A program made the translations under genes and the position numbers. The notes beneath the pieces were generated by a model, which searched no databases, was not told where the DNA came from, and saw only the letters and a list, made by a program, of their open reading frames with translations. A stretch of DNA of 64,000 bases, taken from NCBI RefSeq assembly GCF_012726235.1, contig NZ_JAASAH010000001.1:186001-250000 (forward strand), written 5' to 3'. Below are positions 17,923 to 27,295 of this stretch, piece after piece (position 1 is the first letter of the stretch; the number at the start of each line of letters is the position of its first letter). The DNA comes from Streptomyces sp. HNM0574 (lineage in GTDB: Bacteria > Actinomycetota > Actinomycetes > Streptomycetales > Streptomycetaceae).

Positions 17923-20052
17923 TTACGCGGGGACGCTGGCGACGCCCTGCTCCAGGAAGCGGCGGCCAACCGCGCGCTCGCTGACGCCCTCGCGGTCCAG
18001 GTACGGGGTGATCCCGCCCAGGTGGAAGGGCCAGCCGGCGCCGGTGATCAGGCACAGGTCGATGTCCTGCGCCTCGGCGACGACGCCCTCGTCCAGCATC
18101 AGGCCGATCTCCTGCGCGACCGCGTCCAGCACCCGGTCCTTGACCTGCTCCGCGGTCAGCGGGCGCTCGCCCTGCTTCAGCAGCGCGGCGACCTCGGGGT
18201 CGAGCGTCGGGACGCCCGAGTCGTGGACGTAGAACCCGCGCTTGCCGGCCTTGACGACGGCGGCGAGGTTCTCCGAGACCTTGAAGCGCTCGGGGAACGC
18301 GCCGTGCAGCGTCTCGGAGACGTGCAGGCCGATGGCCGGGCCGACCAGCTCCAGCAGCACCAGCGGCGACATCGGCAGACCGAGCGGCTCGACGCCCTTC
18401 TCCGCGACGTCGACGGGGGTGCCCTCGTCGATCACGTTCTGCACCTCGCCCATGAAGCGGGTCAGGATGCGGTTCACGACGAACGCCGGGGCGTCCTTGC
18501 ACAGGACGGCGGTCTTCTTCAGCTTCTTCGCGACGCCGAAGGCCGTGGCCAGCGAGGCGTCGTCGGTCTGCTCGCCGCGGACGATCTCCAGCAGCGGCAG
18601 GATCGCGACGGGGTTGAAGAAGTGGAAGCCGACGACCCGCTCCGGGTGCTTCAGCTTCGACGCCATCTCGGAGACGGACAGCGAGGAGGTGTTGGTGGCG
18701 AGGATCGCGTGCTCCGGCACGACGGCCTCGACCTCGGCGAACACCTGCTGCTTGACGCCCATCTCCTCGAAGACGGCCTCGATCACGAAGTCCGCGTCCC
18801 CGAAGCCCTCGGCCTTGTCGAGGGAGCCGGTGACCAGGGCCTTGAGGCGGTTCGCCTTGTCCTGGTTGACGCGGCCCTTGAGGAGCAGCTTGTCGATCTC
18901 CTCGTGGACGTAGCCGACGCCCTTGTCGATCCGGGCCTGGTCGATGTCGGTCAGCACGACCGGCACCTCCAGCCGCCGGGCGAAGAGCAGCGCCAGCTGC
19001 GAGGCCATCAGACCGGCGCCGACGACACCGACCTTGGTGACCGGGCGGGCCAGCGACTTGTCCGGCGCACCGGCGGGACGCTTGGCGCGCTTCTGCACCA
19101 GGTTGAACGCGTAGAGCCCGCTGCGCAGTTCGTCGCCCATGATCAGGTCGGCCAGGGCCTTGTCCTCGCCCTCGAAGCCCTGACGCAGGTCGCCGGACTT
19201 GGCCTTGGCGATGATGTCCAGCGCCCGGTAGGCGGCGGGAGCGGCGCCGTGCACCTTGCTGTCCGCGATCGCCCGGCCGCGCTCGACGGCCTGGTCCCAG
19301 GCCTCGTCGCGGTCGACCTCGGCGCGGACGACCTCGGTCTCACCGGCGAGGACGGAGGCCGCCCACAGCAGGGACTGCTGGAGGAAGTCGGCACCGTCGA
19401 ACAGCGCGTCGGCGATGCCCAGTTCGTGCACCTGGGGGCCCTTGAGCTGCTTGTTCTGGTTGAGCGAGTTCTCGATGATGACCTTCACGGCGCGGTCGGC
19501 GCCGATCAGGTTCGGCAGCAGCGCGCAGCCGCCCCAGCCGGGGACGAGGCCGAGGAAGACCTCGGGCAGCGAGAAGGCCGGGACCGCCTTGGAGACGGTG
19601 CGGTAGGTGCAGTGCAGACCGACCTCGACGCCACCGCCCATCGCGGCACCGTTGTAGAAGGCGAAGGTGGGGACACCCAGGTCCGCGAGGCGGCGGAAGA
19701 CGGCGTGCCCGCCCTGGCCGATGGCCAGCGCGTCCTCGTGCCGCTTCAGCGCCTCGACGCCCTTGAGGTCGGCGCCGACGGCGAAGATGAACGGCTTGCC
19801 GGTGATGCCGGCGCCGGTGATCTCGCCGGCCTTCGCCTCCTTCTCGACCTGGTCGATGGCGATGTTCAGGTTCGCCAGCGAACCGGGCCCGAAGGTGGTC
19901 GGCTTGGTGTGGTCGAAGCCGTTGTCCAGGGTGATCAGCGCGAAACGCCCGGCGCCCTTGGGCAGGTCGATGTGGCGTACGTGCGCCTCGGTCACGACCT
20001 CGTCGGGGAACAGCTGGGCCGCGCCCTTCAGCAGCTCTGTGGTGCTCGTCAC
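17923..20052 (-). CDS. fadB: FadB-like fatty oxidation complex: enoyl-CoA hydratase / 3-hydroxyacyl-CoA dehydrogenase
   Basis: This 709-residue bifunctional protein has an N-terminal crotonase domain (AAMGGGVEVGLHC, SLPEVFLGLVPGWGG) followed by an NAD-binding 3-hydroxyacyl-CoA dehydrogenase domain. The Rossmann motif is GVVGAGLMASQLA and the catalytic His region is VVGFHFFNPVAILPLLEIVR, with the C-terminal dehydrogenase domain after it. It performs the second and third steps of beta-oxidation in the cytoplasm. The GTG start at 20052 overlaps the fadA stop (GTGA), so FadA and FadB are co-translated in order A then B. Confidence 0.92.
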   Translation of the reverse strand: MTSTTELLKGAAQLFPDEVVTEAHVRHIDLPKGAGRFALITLDNGFDHTKPTTFGPGSLANLNIAIDQVEKEAKAGEITGAGITGKPFIFAVGADLKGVEALKRHEDALAIGQGGHAVFRRLADLGVPTFAFYNGAAMGGGVEVGLHCTYRTVSKAVPAFSLPEVFLGLVPGWGGCALLPNLIGADRAVKVIIENSLNQNKQLKGPQVHELGIADALFDGADFLQQSLLWAASVLAGETEVVRAEVDRDEAWDQAVERGRAIADSKVHGAAPAAYRALDIIAKAKSGDLRQGFEGEDKALADLIMGDELRSGLYAFNLVQKRAKRPAGAPDKSLARPVTKVGVVGAGLMASQLALLFARRLEVPVVLTDIDQARIDKGVGYVHEEIDKLLLKGRVNQDKANRLKALVTGSLDKAEGFGDADFVIEAVFEEMGVKQQVFAEVEAVVPEHAILATNTSSLSVSEMASKLKHPERVVGFHFFNPVAILPLLEIVRGEQTDDASLATAFGVAKKLKKTAVLCKDAPAFVVNRILTRFMGEVQNVIDEGTPVDVAEKGVEPLGLPMSPLVLLELVGPAIGLHVSETLHGAFPERFKVSENLAAVVKAGKRGFYVHDSGVPTLDPEVAALLKQGERPLTAEQVKDRVLDAVAQEIGLMLDEGVVAEAQDIDLCLITGAGWPFHLGGITPYLDREGVSERAVGRRFLEQGVASVPA

Positions 20053-21269
20053 TTGCCTGCCCCTTCGAAGTGCGGGTTCTCCCAGATAACGGTTCCGCCC
20101 ATGCCGAAGCCGACACACATGGTGGTCAGCCCGTAGCGGACGTGCGGCTGCTCCTCGAACTGCCGCGCCAGCTGCGTCATCAGACGCACGCCGGAGGAGG
20201 CCAGCGGGTGGCCGTAGGCGATGGCGCCGCCGTACTGGTTGACCCGCGGGTCGTCGTCGGCGATGCCGTAGTGGTCGAGCAGGGCCAGCACCTGGACGGC
20301 GAAGGCCTCGTTGACCTCGAACAGGCCGATGTCGTCGATGGACAGGCCCGCCTTGGCGAGCGCCTTCTCCGTCGACGGGACGGGGCCGATGCCCATGACC
20401 TCGGGCTCGACGCCGGCGAACGCGTAGGACACCAGGCGCATCTTGACCGGCAGGCCGAGCTCCTGGGCCACGTCCTCGGCGGCGATCAGGGAGGCCGTCG
20501 CACCGTCGTTGAGGCCGGCCGCGTTGCCCGGGGTGACCCGGCCGTGCGCGCGGAACGGGGTCTTCAGCCCGGCGAGGCTCTCCAGCGTGGTGCCGGGACG
20601 CATCGGCTCGTCGGTGGTGGCCAGGCCCCAACCGGTCTCGCCGCCCTCGGCGTTGGTCCGGCGCACGGACACCGGCACCAGGTCGGACTGGATCTTGCCG
20701 TCGGCGTACGCCTTGGCGGCCTTCTCCTGGCTGCGTACCGCGTACTCGTCCGCGCGCTGCTTGGTCAGGTGCGGGAAGCGGTCGTGCAGGTTCTCCGCCG
20801 TCATGCCCATGAACATGGCGGACTGGTCGACCAGCTTCTCCGAGACGAAGCGCGGGTTCGGGTCGACGCCCTCGCCCATGGGGTGACGGCCCATGTGCTC
20901 GACACCGCCCGCGAGGACGACGTCGTACGCGCCGAAGGAGACCGACCCGGCGGTGCTGGTCACCGCGGTCATGGCACCGGCGCACATGCGGTCGATGGAG
21001 TAGCCCGGCACAGTCTGCGGCAGCCCGGCGAGGATGCCGGCGGTGCGGCCGATGGTCAGGCCCTGGTCGCCGATCTGCGTGGTCGCCGCGATCGCCACCT
21101 CGTCGATGCGCTCCGGCGGCAGGTCCGGATTGCGACGGAGCAGCTCGCGGATGCAGTTGACGACGAGGTCGTCGGCGCGGGTCTCGTGATAGATGCCCTT
21201 GGGGCCCGCCTTGCCGAACGGGGTACGGACGCCGTCGACGAAGACGACATCCCTAGCGGTACGAGGCAC
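20049..21269 (-). CDS. fadA: Acetyl-CoA C-acyltransferase (thiolase)
   Basis: This 406-residue thiolase performs the last step of beta-oxidation. Catalytic landmarks are the nucleophile Cys in DRMCAGAMTA (about residue 90), NEAFAVQ, YGHPLASSG with the catalytic His, and CVGFGMGG with the second Cys. The GTG start at 21269 has GGAGGA 8 bp upstream, and the longer open frame beyond it has no codon bias. It is the first gene of a two-gene operon with fadB. Confidence 0.93.
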   Translation of the reverse strand: MPRTARDVVFVDGVRTPFGKAGPKGIYHETRADDLVVNCIRELLRRNPDLPPERIDEVAIAATTQIGDQGLTIGRTAGILAGLPQTVPGYSIDRMCAGAMTAVTSTAGSVSFGAYDVVLAGGVEHMGRHPMGEGVDPNPRFVSEKLVDQSAMFMGMTAENLHDRFPHLTKQRADEYAVRSQEKAAKAYADGKIQSDLVPVSVRRTNAEGGETGWGLATTDEPMRPGTTLESLAGLKTPFRAHGRVTPGNAAGLNDGATASLIAAEDVAQELGLPVKMRLVSYAFAGVEPEVMGIGPVPSTEKALAKAGLSIDDIGLFEVNEAFAVQVLALLDHYGIADDDPRVNQYGGAIAYGHPLASSGVRLMTQLARQFEEQPHVRYGLTTMCVGFGMGGTVIWENPHFEGAGK

Positions 21270-21409
21270 GTTGGCTCTCCTCCAGGTGCGGTGCAGGTAC
21301 GCCGGACGGCGCGCTTCCCACCGCCATGCTACCCGCGGGTAACTGCGGTGCAAGGGCCGCCCGCACCAAGGGGTACAGGTCACACCGCGCACGCCCCCGC
21401 GCACACGAC

Positions 21410-21454
21410 GGCGGGGGTGCGGCAGACCCGTGACCGGTCTCCCGCACCCCCGCC
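21410..21454 (-). terminator. Terminator of the ribonuclease D gene
   Basis: A perfect 13-bp stem (21410-21422 with 21442-21454) with a 19-base loop that can itself pair lies 24 bp downstream of the stop. Confidence 0.7.
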
Positions 21455-21477
21455 GGGTGCCCCTCGCGCCGCCGCGC

Positions 21478-22749
21478 CTACTCGGCCGGCGCCGCCTTGC
21501 TCAGCGCCTCCGTGAGCAGCGGCGCCGTCTGCTCGATCTGCCACTGCCGGGCGCCCAGCGCCCGCAGCGCCTCCTCCACGTGCCCGGGCGTCGACTCCGC
21601 CGGCGGCTGCCAGCACAGCCTGCGCACCGTGTCCGGCGTCAGCAGGTTCTCCTGCGGCAGGTTCAGCTCCTCGGCCCGGCCCGTCACCGCGGCCCGCGCC
21701 GCGGTCAGCCGCGCCGCCGCCGCCGGGTCCTTGTCCGCCCAGGAACGCGGCGGGGGCGGCCCGTTCAGCTGCTGGCCCTGCTGCGGCAGCGCCGAGTCGG
21801 GCAGTGCCTTCGCGCGGTCGACCGCGGCCTGCCACTGCTCCAGCTGCTTGCGGCCCATCCGGTGCCCGTACCCGGGCAGCGCGGAGAGCGCCTGCGCGTT
21901 CGCCGGGACCTTCAGCGCGGCCTCGATGATCGCCGCGTCCGTCAGCACCTTCCCCGGCGAGACGTCCCGCCGCTGCGCGATCCGGTCCCGCGCCGTCCAC
22001 AGCTCCCGTACGACCGCCATCTGACGCCGCCGCCGCACCTTGTGCATGCCGGAGGTGCGGCGCCAGGGGTCCTTGCGCGGCGGGGGCGGCGGCGCGTCCG
22101 CGATGGCGGCGAACTCCTGGCGGGCCCAGTCGAGTTTGCCCTGCCCGTCCAGCTCCTCCTCCAGCGCGTCCCGCAGGTCGACGAGCAGCTCGACGTCCAG
22201 CGCCGCGTACCGCAGCCACGGCTCCGGCAGCGGCCGGGTCGACCAGTCGACGGCCGAGTGCCCCTTCTCCAGCGCGAATCCGAGCACCTTCTCGACCATC
22301 GGGCCCAGGCCGACGCGGGCGAACCCGGCCAGCCGTCCGGCGAGTTCGGTGTCGAACAGCCGCCGCGGCACCATGCCTATCTCCCGCAGGCACGGCAGGT
22401 CCTGCGTCGCGGCGTGCAACACCCACTCGGTACCGGCGAGCGCGTCGCCGAGCCCGGAGAGGTCGGGGCAGCCGACGGGGTCGACCAGGGCGCTGCCCGC
22501 GCCCTCGCGGCGCAGCTGGATCAGGTAGGCGCGCTGCCCGTAGCGGTAGCCGGAGGCGCGTTCCGCGTCGACGGCGACCGGGCCCCGGCCTGCGGCGAAT
22601 GCGGCGGTGACCTCCGCGAGTCCGTCGGCGTCCGCGGTCACCTCGGGGATGCCCTCACGGGGCTCCAGGAGAGGGACCGGCGCCGGACCGGAGTCCTCGG
22701 AGGGAGCCTGAGCTGCGTTTGCGGGTGCGGTCTCTTGGGCGTCGGTCAC
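21478..22749 (-). CDS. rnd: Ribonuclease D-type 3'-5' exonuclease with HRDC domain
   Basis: This 423-residue cytoplasmic nuclease has a DEDDy exonuclease domain with Exo I DAERASGYRYGQRAYLIQL, Exo II around HAATQDLPCL and Exo III Y-A-A-L-D-V (YAALDVELL). The HRDC nucleic-acid-binding domain follows at about residues 230-310. The C-terminal part is actinobacterial. It likely trims stable RNA 3' ends. The transcript is probably leaderless: on the minus strand TACCCT is followed by 6 bases and the GTG at 22749, with no ribosome site. Confidence 0.88.
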   Translation of the reverse strand: MTDAQETAPANAAQAPSEDSGPAPVPLLEPREGIPEVTADADGLAEVTAAFAAGRGPVAVDAERASGYRYGQRAYLIQLRREGAGSALVDPVGCPDLSGLGDALAGTEWVLHAATQDLPCLREIGMVPRRLFDTELAGRLAGFARVGLGPMVEKVLGFALEKGHSAVDWSTRPLPEPWLRYAALDVELLVDLRDALEEELDGQGKLDWARQEFAAIADAPPPPPRKDPWRRTSGMHKVRRRRQMAVVRELWTARDRIAQRRDVSPGKVLTDAAIIEAALKVPANAQALSALPGYGHRMGRKQLEQWQAAVDRAKALPDSALPQQGQQLNGPPPPRSWADKDPAAAARLTAARAAVTGRAEELNLPQENLLTPDTVRRLCWQPPAESTPGHVEEALRALGARQWQIEQTAPLLTEALSKAAPAE

Positions 22750-22782
22750 CGGTCAAGGGTATCTGTGTGTCCTGCATGCGGA

Positions 22783-22816
22783 ATGCCCGCCGACGGAACG
22801 TTCCGTCGGCGGGCAT
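22783..22816 (-). terminator. Terminator of the response-regulator gene (perfect palindrome)
   Basis: A 34-bp perfect palindrome (22783-22799 with 22800-22816), physically a 15-bp stem with a 4-base ACGT loop, lies 22 bp after the stop codon. The perfect symmetry is also compatible with a protein site, but position favours termination. Confidence 0.75.
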
Positions 22817-22837
22817 CTGAGCAGGGGTTGAACTCGG

Positions 22838-23512
22838 TCAGTGAATGATCCCGGTGCGCAGTGCGACGGCGACCATCCCGGCACGGTCACCGGTGCCGAG
22901 TTTGCGGGCGATACGGGCGAGGTGGCTCTTGACGGTGAGCGCGGACAGCCCCATGGAAACGCCGATCGCCTTGTTCGACTGGCCCTCCGCCACCAGCCGC
23001 AGCACCTCGACCTCACGGCCGGACAGCTCGCGCTGGCCGCCGGGGTGGCCGGGGCCGCCGGGCCCGCCGCCGGGACGGCGCTGCATGCGCGCGGCCGCGG
23101 CGCCGATGGGCGCGGCACCTCTGCGGGTGGGCATGGCACCGAGGTTGTTGCGGGTGCCGGTGACGACGTATCCCTTGACGCCGCCCGCGAGGGCGTTGCG
23201 CACGGCGCCGATGTCGTCGGCCGCGGAGAGGGCGAGGCCGTTGGGCCAGCCCGCGGCACGGGTCTCGGACAGCAGGCTGAGGCCGGAGCCGTCGGGGAGA
23301 TGGACGTCGGCCACGCAGATGTCGCGTGGGTTGCCGACTCGGGGACGGGCCTCCGCGATCGACGACGCCTCGATCACATCGCGCACCCCGAGAGCCCACA
23401 GATGGCGGGTCACGGTGGAGCGGACTCGGGGGTCGGCAACGACGACCATGGCCGTCGGCTTGTTCGGGCGGTAGGCGACCAGGCTTGTGGGGTGCTCGAG
23501 GAGAACAGACAC
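22838..23512 (-). CDS. Orphan response regulator, LuxR/NarL type
   Basis: This 224-residue protein has an N-terminal receiver domain with the phospho-acceptor Asp region DICVADVHLPDGSG (about residues 64-77) and the conserved Lys in GVKGYVV. It continues through a Gly/Pro/Arg-rich linker to a LuxR helix-turn-helix (REVEVLRLVAEGQSNKAIG, LTVKSHLARIARKLG). The N-terminal acidic pocket reads VVVADPR, with a single Asp where two acidic residues are usual. No histidine kinase is adjacent. GTG 23512 follows GGAGG. Targets are unknown. Confidence 0.8.
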   Translation of the reverse strand: MSVLLEHPTSLVAYRPNKPTAMVVVADPRVRSTVTRHLWALGVRDVIEASSIAEARPRVGNPRDICVADVHLPDGSGLSLLSETRAAGWPNGLALSAADDIGAVRNALAGGVKGYVVTGTRNNLGAMPTRRGAAPIGAAAARMQRRPGGGPGGPGHPGGQRELSGREVEVLRLVAEGQSNKAIGVSMGLSALTVKSHLARIARKLGTGDRAGMVAVALRTGIIH

Positions 23513-23844
23513 CAGGCCTCCTGAGGGGGTGGCTGAAACGGGGCCGACCGGACTCCGGAAAATTCGGGGCGAGTCGGGGCGATCCGTATGGAAGGGTCAC
23601 AGGTTCCTTCGGCAGCTCCTCCGCCGGGCTTTAGGGAGTGATCACGAATCGGTGACCCGGCCGTCCGGAACCGGAAACGCGTGCGACCTGCCGTGCGGAG
23701 CACGACAGGTCGCGGGTGGGAGGGGTGTGCGCGGGGCGCCGGGCGACGGCGCGGGAACGGCACGGATTTCGGCCGGATTCCGACGGTGCGCGGAGCGGGA
23801 GCGGCGCGGGGGAGAGGTGCGGCCGCGTGCCGGGGCCGGTGCGG
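23513..23844 (-). other. Intergenic region upstream of the response regulator
   Basis: This 332-bp non-coding stretch holds the response-regulator promoter region and, at 23683-23713, the terminator of the DUF3000 gene. I see no gene or further repeat in it. Confidence 0.4.
23683..23713 (-). terminator. Terminator of the DUF3000 gene
   Basis: A 14-bp stem with one mismatch (23683-23696 with 23700-23713) and a 3-base loop lies about 130 bp past the stop codon. Confidence 0.55.
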
Positions 23845-24555
23845 TCAGAGACTCCGCGGGCCGCGCCGCTGCGGCAGCTGCACGACGGCCGTCCGGTGAG
23901 CGGGTGCGCCGGGTTCCCCGGGCTCGCCGCGTTCCGGCGGGAACCCGGCGCACTGGCAGAGCAGTTCGCACCAGGCGGCCAGGTGCCCGGCCACGTCCGG
24001 CACCTCACCGCCGTCGCCCGTGACGGGGGTCCAGCTGGCGCGGAGTTCCAGCTCCGAGCGGGGCGTGCGCTCGGCGAGGCCGCCGAAGAAGTACGAGCCG
24101 GAGCGGGTGACGGTGCCGCTCGGCTCGCGGTAGGCGAGCCCCTGCGACTCCAGGGCGCCGGTCAGCCAGGACCACGTCACCTCGGGCAGCAGCGGATCGG
24201 TGGCCAGCTCCTGTTCGAGGTCGGCGCGGGAGAGGGTGACGACGCGGAACGTGCCCTGCCACGACTCCTGTCCGTCCGGATCGTGGAGCAGGACGAAGCG
24301 GCCGTCGGCCAGCTCCTCCGCGTCCTCCGGGTCCTCCGCGCCCCGCTCGTGCGGGGCGGTCACCGATGCCTCCAGCGCGTACGCGAAGGGCGCGAGCCGT
24401 TTGGGCGCGGGCATCGCGCCGAGGGCCACCTCCGGGCGGGTCCGTGCGTTCTTCAGGGCTTCGACGGCCTGCCGGAACGGGAGCGGTACGGCGTCCCCGC
24501 CCGCTCCCTCCGCGCCGTCGTCGCCTTCCGTCTTCTGTGGTCGTGCCGCTGCCAT
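23845..24555 (-). CDS. DUF3000 family protein
   Basis: This 236-residue soluble actinobacterial protein of unknown function has the conserved start of its domain at [12 protein letters not shown] and the motif [20 protein letters not shown]. No membrane segment or catalytic signature is visible. It stands divergent from hemE with a 167-bp gap, an arrangement usual in Streptomyces. The start is leaderless in appearance: on the minus strand TAATCT (24562-24567) is followed by 6 bases and the ATG. Confidence 0.75.
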   Translation of the reverse strand: MAAARPQKTEGDDGAEGAGGDAVPLPFRQAVEALKNARTRPEVALGAMPAPKRLAPFAYALEASVTAPHERGAEDPEDAEELADGRFVLLHDPDGQESWQGTFRVVTLSRADLEQELATDPLLPEVTWSWLTGALESQGLAYREPSGTVTRSGSYFFGGLAERTPRSELELRASWTPVTGDGGEVPDVAGHLAAWCELLCQCAGFPPERGEPGEPGAPAHRTAVVQLPQRRGPRSL

Positions 24556-24561
24556 GGCGGA

Positions 24562-24567
24562 AGATTA
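24562..24567 (-). promoter_or_regulatory. -10 box of the leaderless DUF3000 transcript
   Basis: TAATCT on the minus strand ends 6 bp before the ATG at 24555. There is no Shine-Dalgarno sequence. Confidence 0.55.
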
Positions 24568-24722
24568 GGCCGAAGCGGGGGTGCGCGGCGGGAGGGACAC
24601 TCGTCCTCGGCCGCCGCGGACGCGGTCGCGGGCGCGCACCGATCGAAACCGGCCGACCGCCCGGACCCCGGCCGGGGAAGGGGGCGGAACGGGGCCCGGA
24701 CGGGGCGTGGGAGACTTCTGGC

Positions 24723-25790
24723 GTGAGCGCCAACGACCGCCCGACGGGCCAGCCGACGACCCCGCAGGAATCCGCCTTCCTCAAGGCGTGCCGCCGTGAA
24801 CCCGTGCCGCACACACCGGTGTGGTTCATGCGTCAGGCCGGCCGCTCACTGCCCGAGTACCGGAAGCTGCGCGAGGGCATCGGCATGCTCGACTCGTGCA
24901 TGCGCCCCGACCTCGTCACCGAGATCACCCTCCAGCCCGTCCGCCGGCACGGCGTCGACGCGGCGATCTACTTCAGCGACATCGTCGTCCCGCTCAAGGC
25001 CATCGGTGTCGACCTCGACATCAAGCCGGGCGTCGGCCCGGTCGTCGAGAAGCCGGTGCGGACGCGCGGTGACCTGGAGCGGCTGCGTCCGCTGGAGCCC
25101 GAGGACGTCGCTTACGTCACCGAGGCCGTGCGGAACCTGACGGGTGAGCTCGGCGGCACGCCGCTGATCGGCTTCGCGGGCGCCCCGTTCACGCTCGCCA
25201 GCTACCTCGTGGAGGGCGGCCCGTCCAAGAACCACGAGCACACCAAGGCGCTGATGTACGGCGACCCGCAGCTGTGGGCCGACCTGTGCGACCGGCTCGC
25301 CGTGATCACCTCCACCTTCCTGAAGGTGCAGATCGAGGCGGGCGCCTCGGCCGTGCAGCTCTTCGACTCCTGGGCGGGGGCGCTCTCCCCGGAGGACTAC
25401 CGCCGTGCGGTGATGCCCGCCTCGGCGAAGGTCTTCGAGTCCGTCGCGGGCTACGGCGTCCCGCGCATCCACTTCGGCGTCGGCACGGGCGAACTGCTCG
25501 GCGCCATGGGCGAGGCCGGGGCCGACGTGGTCGGCGCGGACTGGCGCGTCCCCATGGACGAGGCCGCGCGCCGCGTCGGCCCGGGCAAGGCCGTGCAGGG
25601 GAACCTCGACCCGGCGGTGCTGTTCGCGCCGCGCGAGGCGGTCGAGACCCAGGCGCAGCGGGTGCTGGACGCGGCCGCAGGCCTGGAGGGCCACATCTTC
25701 AACCTCGGCCACGGCGTCCTCCCGGACACCGACCCGGAGGCGCTCACCCACCTCGTCCGGTACGTCCACGAGCGGACCGCGCGCGGCTGA
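24723..25790 (+). CDS. hemE: Uroporphyrinogen III decarboxylase
   Basis: This 355-residue cytoplasmic enzyme decarboxylates uroporphyrinogen III to coproporphyrinogen III. The hallmark [16 protein letters not shown] lies at about residues 33-48, with [17 protein letters not shown] and [14 protein letters not shown] further on. The GTG start at 24723 seems leaderless (GAGACT, then 6 bases, then GTG). The longer upstream open frame is the antisense of the DUF3000 gene. It is the first haem gene of the cluster with hemY and hemQ. Confidence 0.95.
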   Translation: MSANDRPTGQPTTPQESAFLKACRREPVPHTPVWFMRQAGRSLPEYRKLREGIGMLDSCMRPDLVTEITLQPVRRHGVDAAIYFSDIVVPLKAIGVDLDIKPGVGPVVEKPVRTRGDLERLRPLEPEDVAYVTEAVRNLTGELGGTPLIGFAGAPFTLASYLVEGGPSKNHEHTKALMYGDPQLWADLCDRLAVITSTFLKVQIEAGASAVQLFDSWAGALSPEDYRRAVMPASAKVFESVAGYGVPRIHFGVGTGELLGAMGEAGADVVGADWRVPMDEAARRVGPGKAVQGNLDPAVLFAPREAVETQAQRVLDAAAGLEGHIFNLGHGVLPDTDPEALTHLVRYVHERTARG

Positions 25791-25808
25791 ACCGCCGCCC
25801 GCGCGGGG

Positions 25809-27206
25809 TCAGTCGGCGTCCTCGCGTACCGCCGCCGTCGCCTTCCTGGCCGCGACCAGGACCGGGTCCCAGACGGGGGAGAACGGCGGCGCGTACCCGA
25901 GGTCCAGGGCCGTCATCGCCTCGACGGTCATGCCCGCGGTGAGCGCGACGGCGGCGATGTCGACGCGTTTGCCCGCGCCCTCGCGGCCGACGATCTGGGT
26001 GCCCAGCAGCCTGCCGGTGCGGCGCTCGGCGAGCATCTTCACGCGCATCGTCGCGGCCTTCGGGTAGTAGCCGGCGCGGCTGGTGGAGTCGGCCGTCACC
26101 GTGACGAACCGCAGCCCCAGATCGGCGGCCTGACGCTCCAGCAGGCCCGTCCTGGCGATCTCCAGGTCGCACACCTTGCTCACGGCGGTGCCGACGACGC
26201 CGGGGAAGGTGGCGTAGTCGCCGCCGATGTTCGCGCCGATGATCTGCCCGTGCTTGTTGGCGTGCGTGCCGAGCGCGATGTGCCGGGTGCGTCCTGAGAC
26301 GAGGTCGAGGACCTCGACGCAGTCGCCGCCGGCCCAGATGTGCTCGTGCCCGCGCACCCGCATCGCCAGGTCCGTCAGCAGCCCCCCGGACTCGCCCAGC
26401 GGCAGCCCCGCCTCCCGCGCGAGCCCGGTCTCGGGGCGGACGCCGAGGCCGAGGACGACGACGTCCGCCGGGTACGTGGCCGACTCCGTGCGCACGGCGT
26501 CGGCGCGGCCGTCCGGTCCGGTGCGGATGCCGGTGACGGCCGCGCCGGTGACGACCTCGATGCCCATGCCGTCCATCGCCTCGTGCACCAGCGTGCCCAT
26601 GTCGGGGTCGAGCGTGGTCATCGGCTGGGCCGCGCGGTCCAGGACGGTGACCTGGAAACCGCGCTTGACCAGGGCCTCCGCCATCTCCACGCCGATGTAG
26701 CCGGCGCCGACGACCACCGCGCGGCGGGCCCGCGGGCCGAGCCCTTCGAGGGTGTCCAGCAGGGCCTGGCCGTCGTCCAGGGACTGCACGCCGTGCACGC
26801 CCGGAGCGTCGATGCCCGGCAGGCCGGGGCGCAGGGGCCGGGCGCCGGTGGCGATGACCAGGTCGTCGAAGTCCGTCCACTGCCCGGCCGCTTCGGCTCC
26901 GCCGGACGCGGGCCCGGTGCGTACGCGGCGGCGTTCCGGGTCGATCGCGGTCACCTCGGTGTGCAGCCGCAGGTCGATGCCGCGCGCGCGGTGCTCCTCG
27001 GGGCTGCGCGCGATGAGCGCGTCCCGCGAGCCGACGTCCCCGCCGATCCAGTACGGGATGCCGCAGGCCGAGTACGAGGTGAAGCCGCCCCGTTCGAAGG
27101 CGGTGATCTCCAGCTCGTCCGGGCCCAGCAGCCTGCGTGCCCGGGACGCCGCCGCCATCCCCGCCGCGTCCCCTCCGATGACCACGAGCCGTCGTGCTGC
27201 CGCCAT
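25809..27206 (-). CDS. FAD-dependent NAD(P) disulfide/NADH oxidoreductase of the CoA-disulfide reductase type
   Basis: This 465-residue flavoenzyme has an N-terminal FAD Rossmann motif (VVIGGDAAGMAAASRAR), a central NAD(P) motif (VVGAGYIGVEMAEAL) and a C-terminal dimerisation domain. The active-site motif SYSACGIPYWIGG has the single redox Cys at about residue 49, which defines the CoA-disulfide reductase, NADH oxidase and Npsr group rather than CXXXXC reductases. The electron acceptor is unknown. It is convergent with hemE (18-bp gap) and divergent from hemY (89 bp). Start ATG 27206 has GGGAG upstream. Confidence 0.82.
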   Translation of the reverse strand: MAAARRLVVIGGDAAGMAAASRARRLLGPDELEITAFERGGFTSYSACGIPYWIGGDVGSRDALIARSPEEHRARGIDLRLHTEVTAIDPERRRVRTGPASGGAEAAGQWTDFDDLVIATGARPLRPGLPGIDAPGVHGVQSLDDGQALLDTLEGLGPRARRAVVVGAGYIGVEMAEALVKRGFQVTVLDRAAQPMTTLDPDMGTLVHEAMDGMGIEVVTGAAVTGIRTGPDGRADAVRTESATYPADVVVLGLGVRPETGLAREAGLPLGESGGLLTDLAMRVRGHEHIWAGGDCVEVLDLVSGRTRHIALGTHANKHGQIIGANIGGDYATFPGVVGTAVSKVCDLEIARTGLLERQAADLGLRFVTVTADSTSRAGYYPKAATMRVKMLAERRTGRLLGTQIVGREGAGKRVDIAAVALTAGMTVEAMTALDLGYAPPFSPVWDPVLVAARKATAAVREDAD

Positions 27207-27295
27207 GCCGTCCGCTCCCGTCGTCCGGTGTGTCCCGTCGCGGCCCCACGCTATGCGGCCGCCGGGCTCCGGTGGGCCGATGAGAGGGTGGACGT

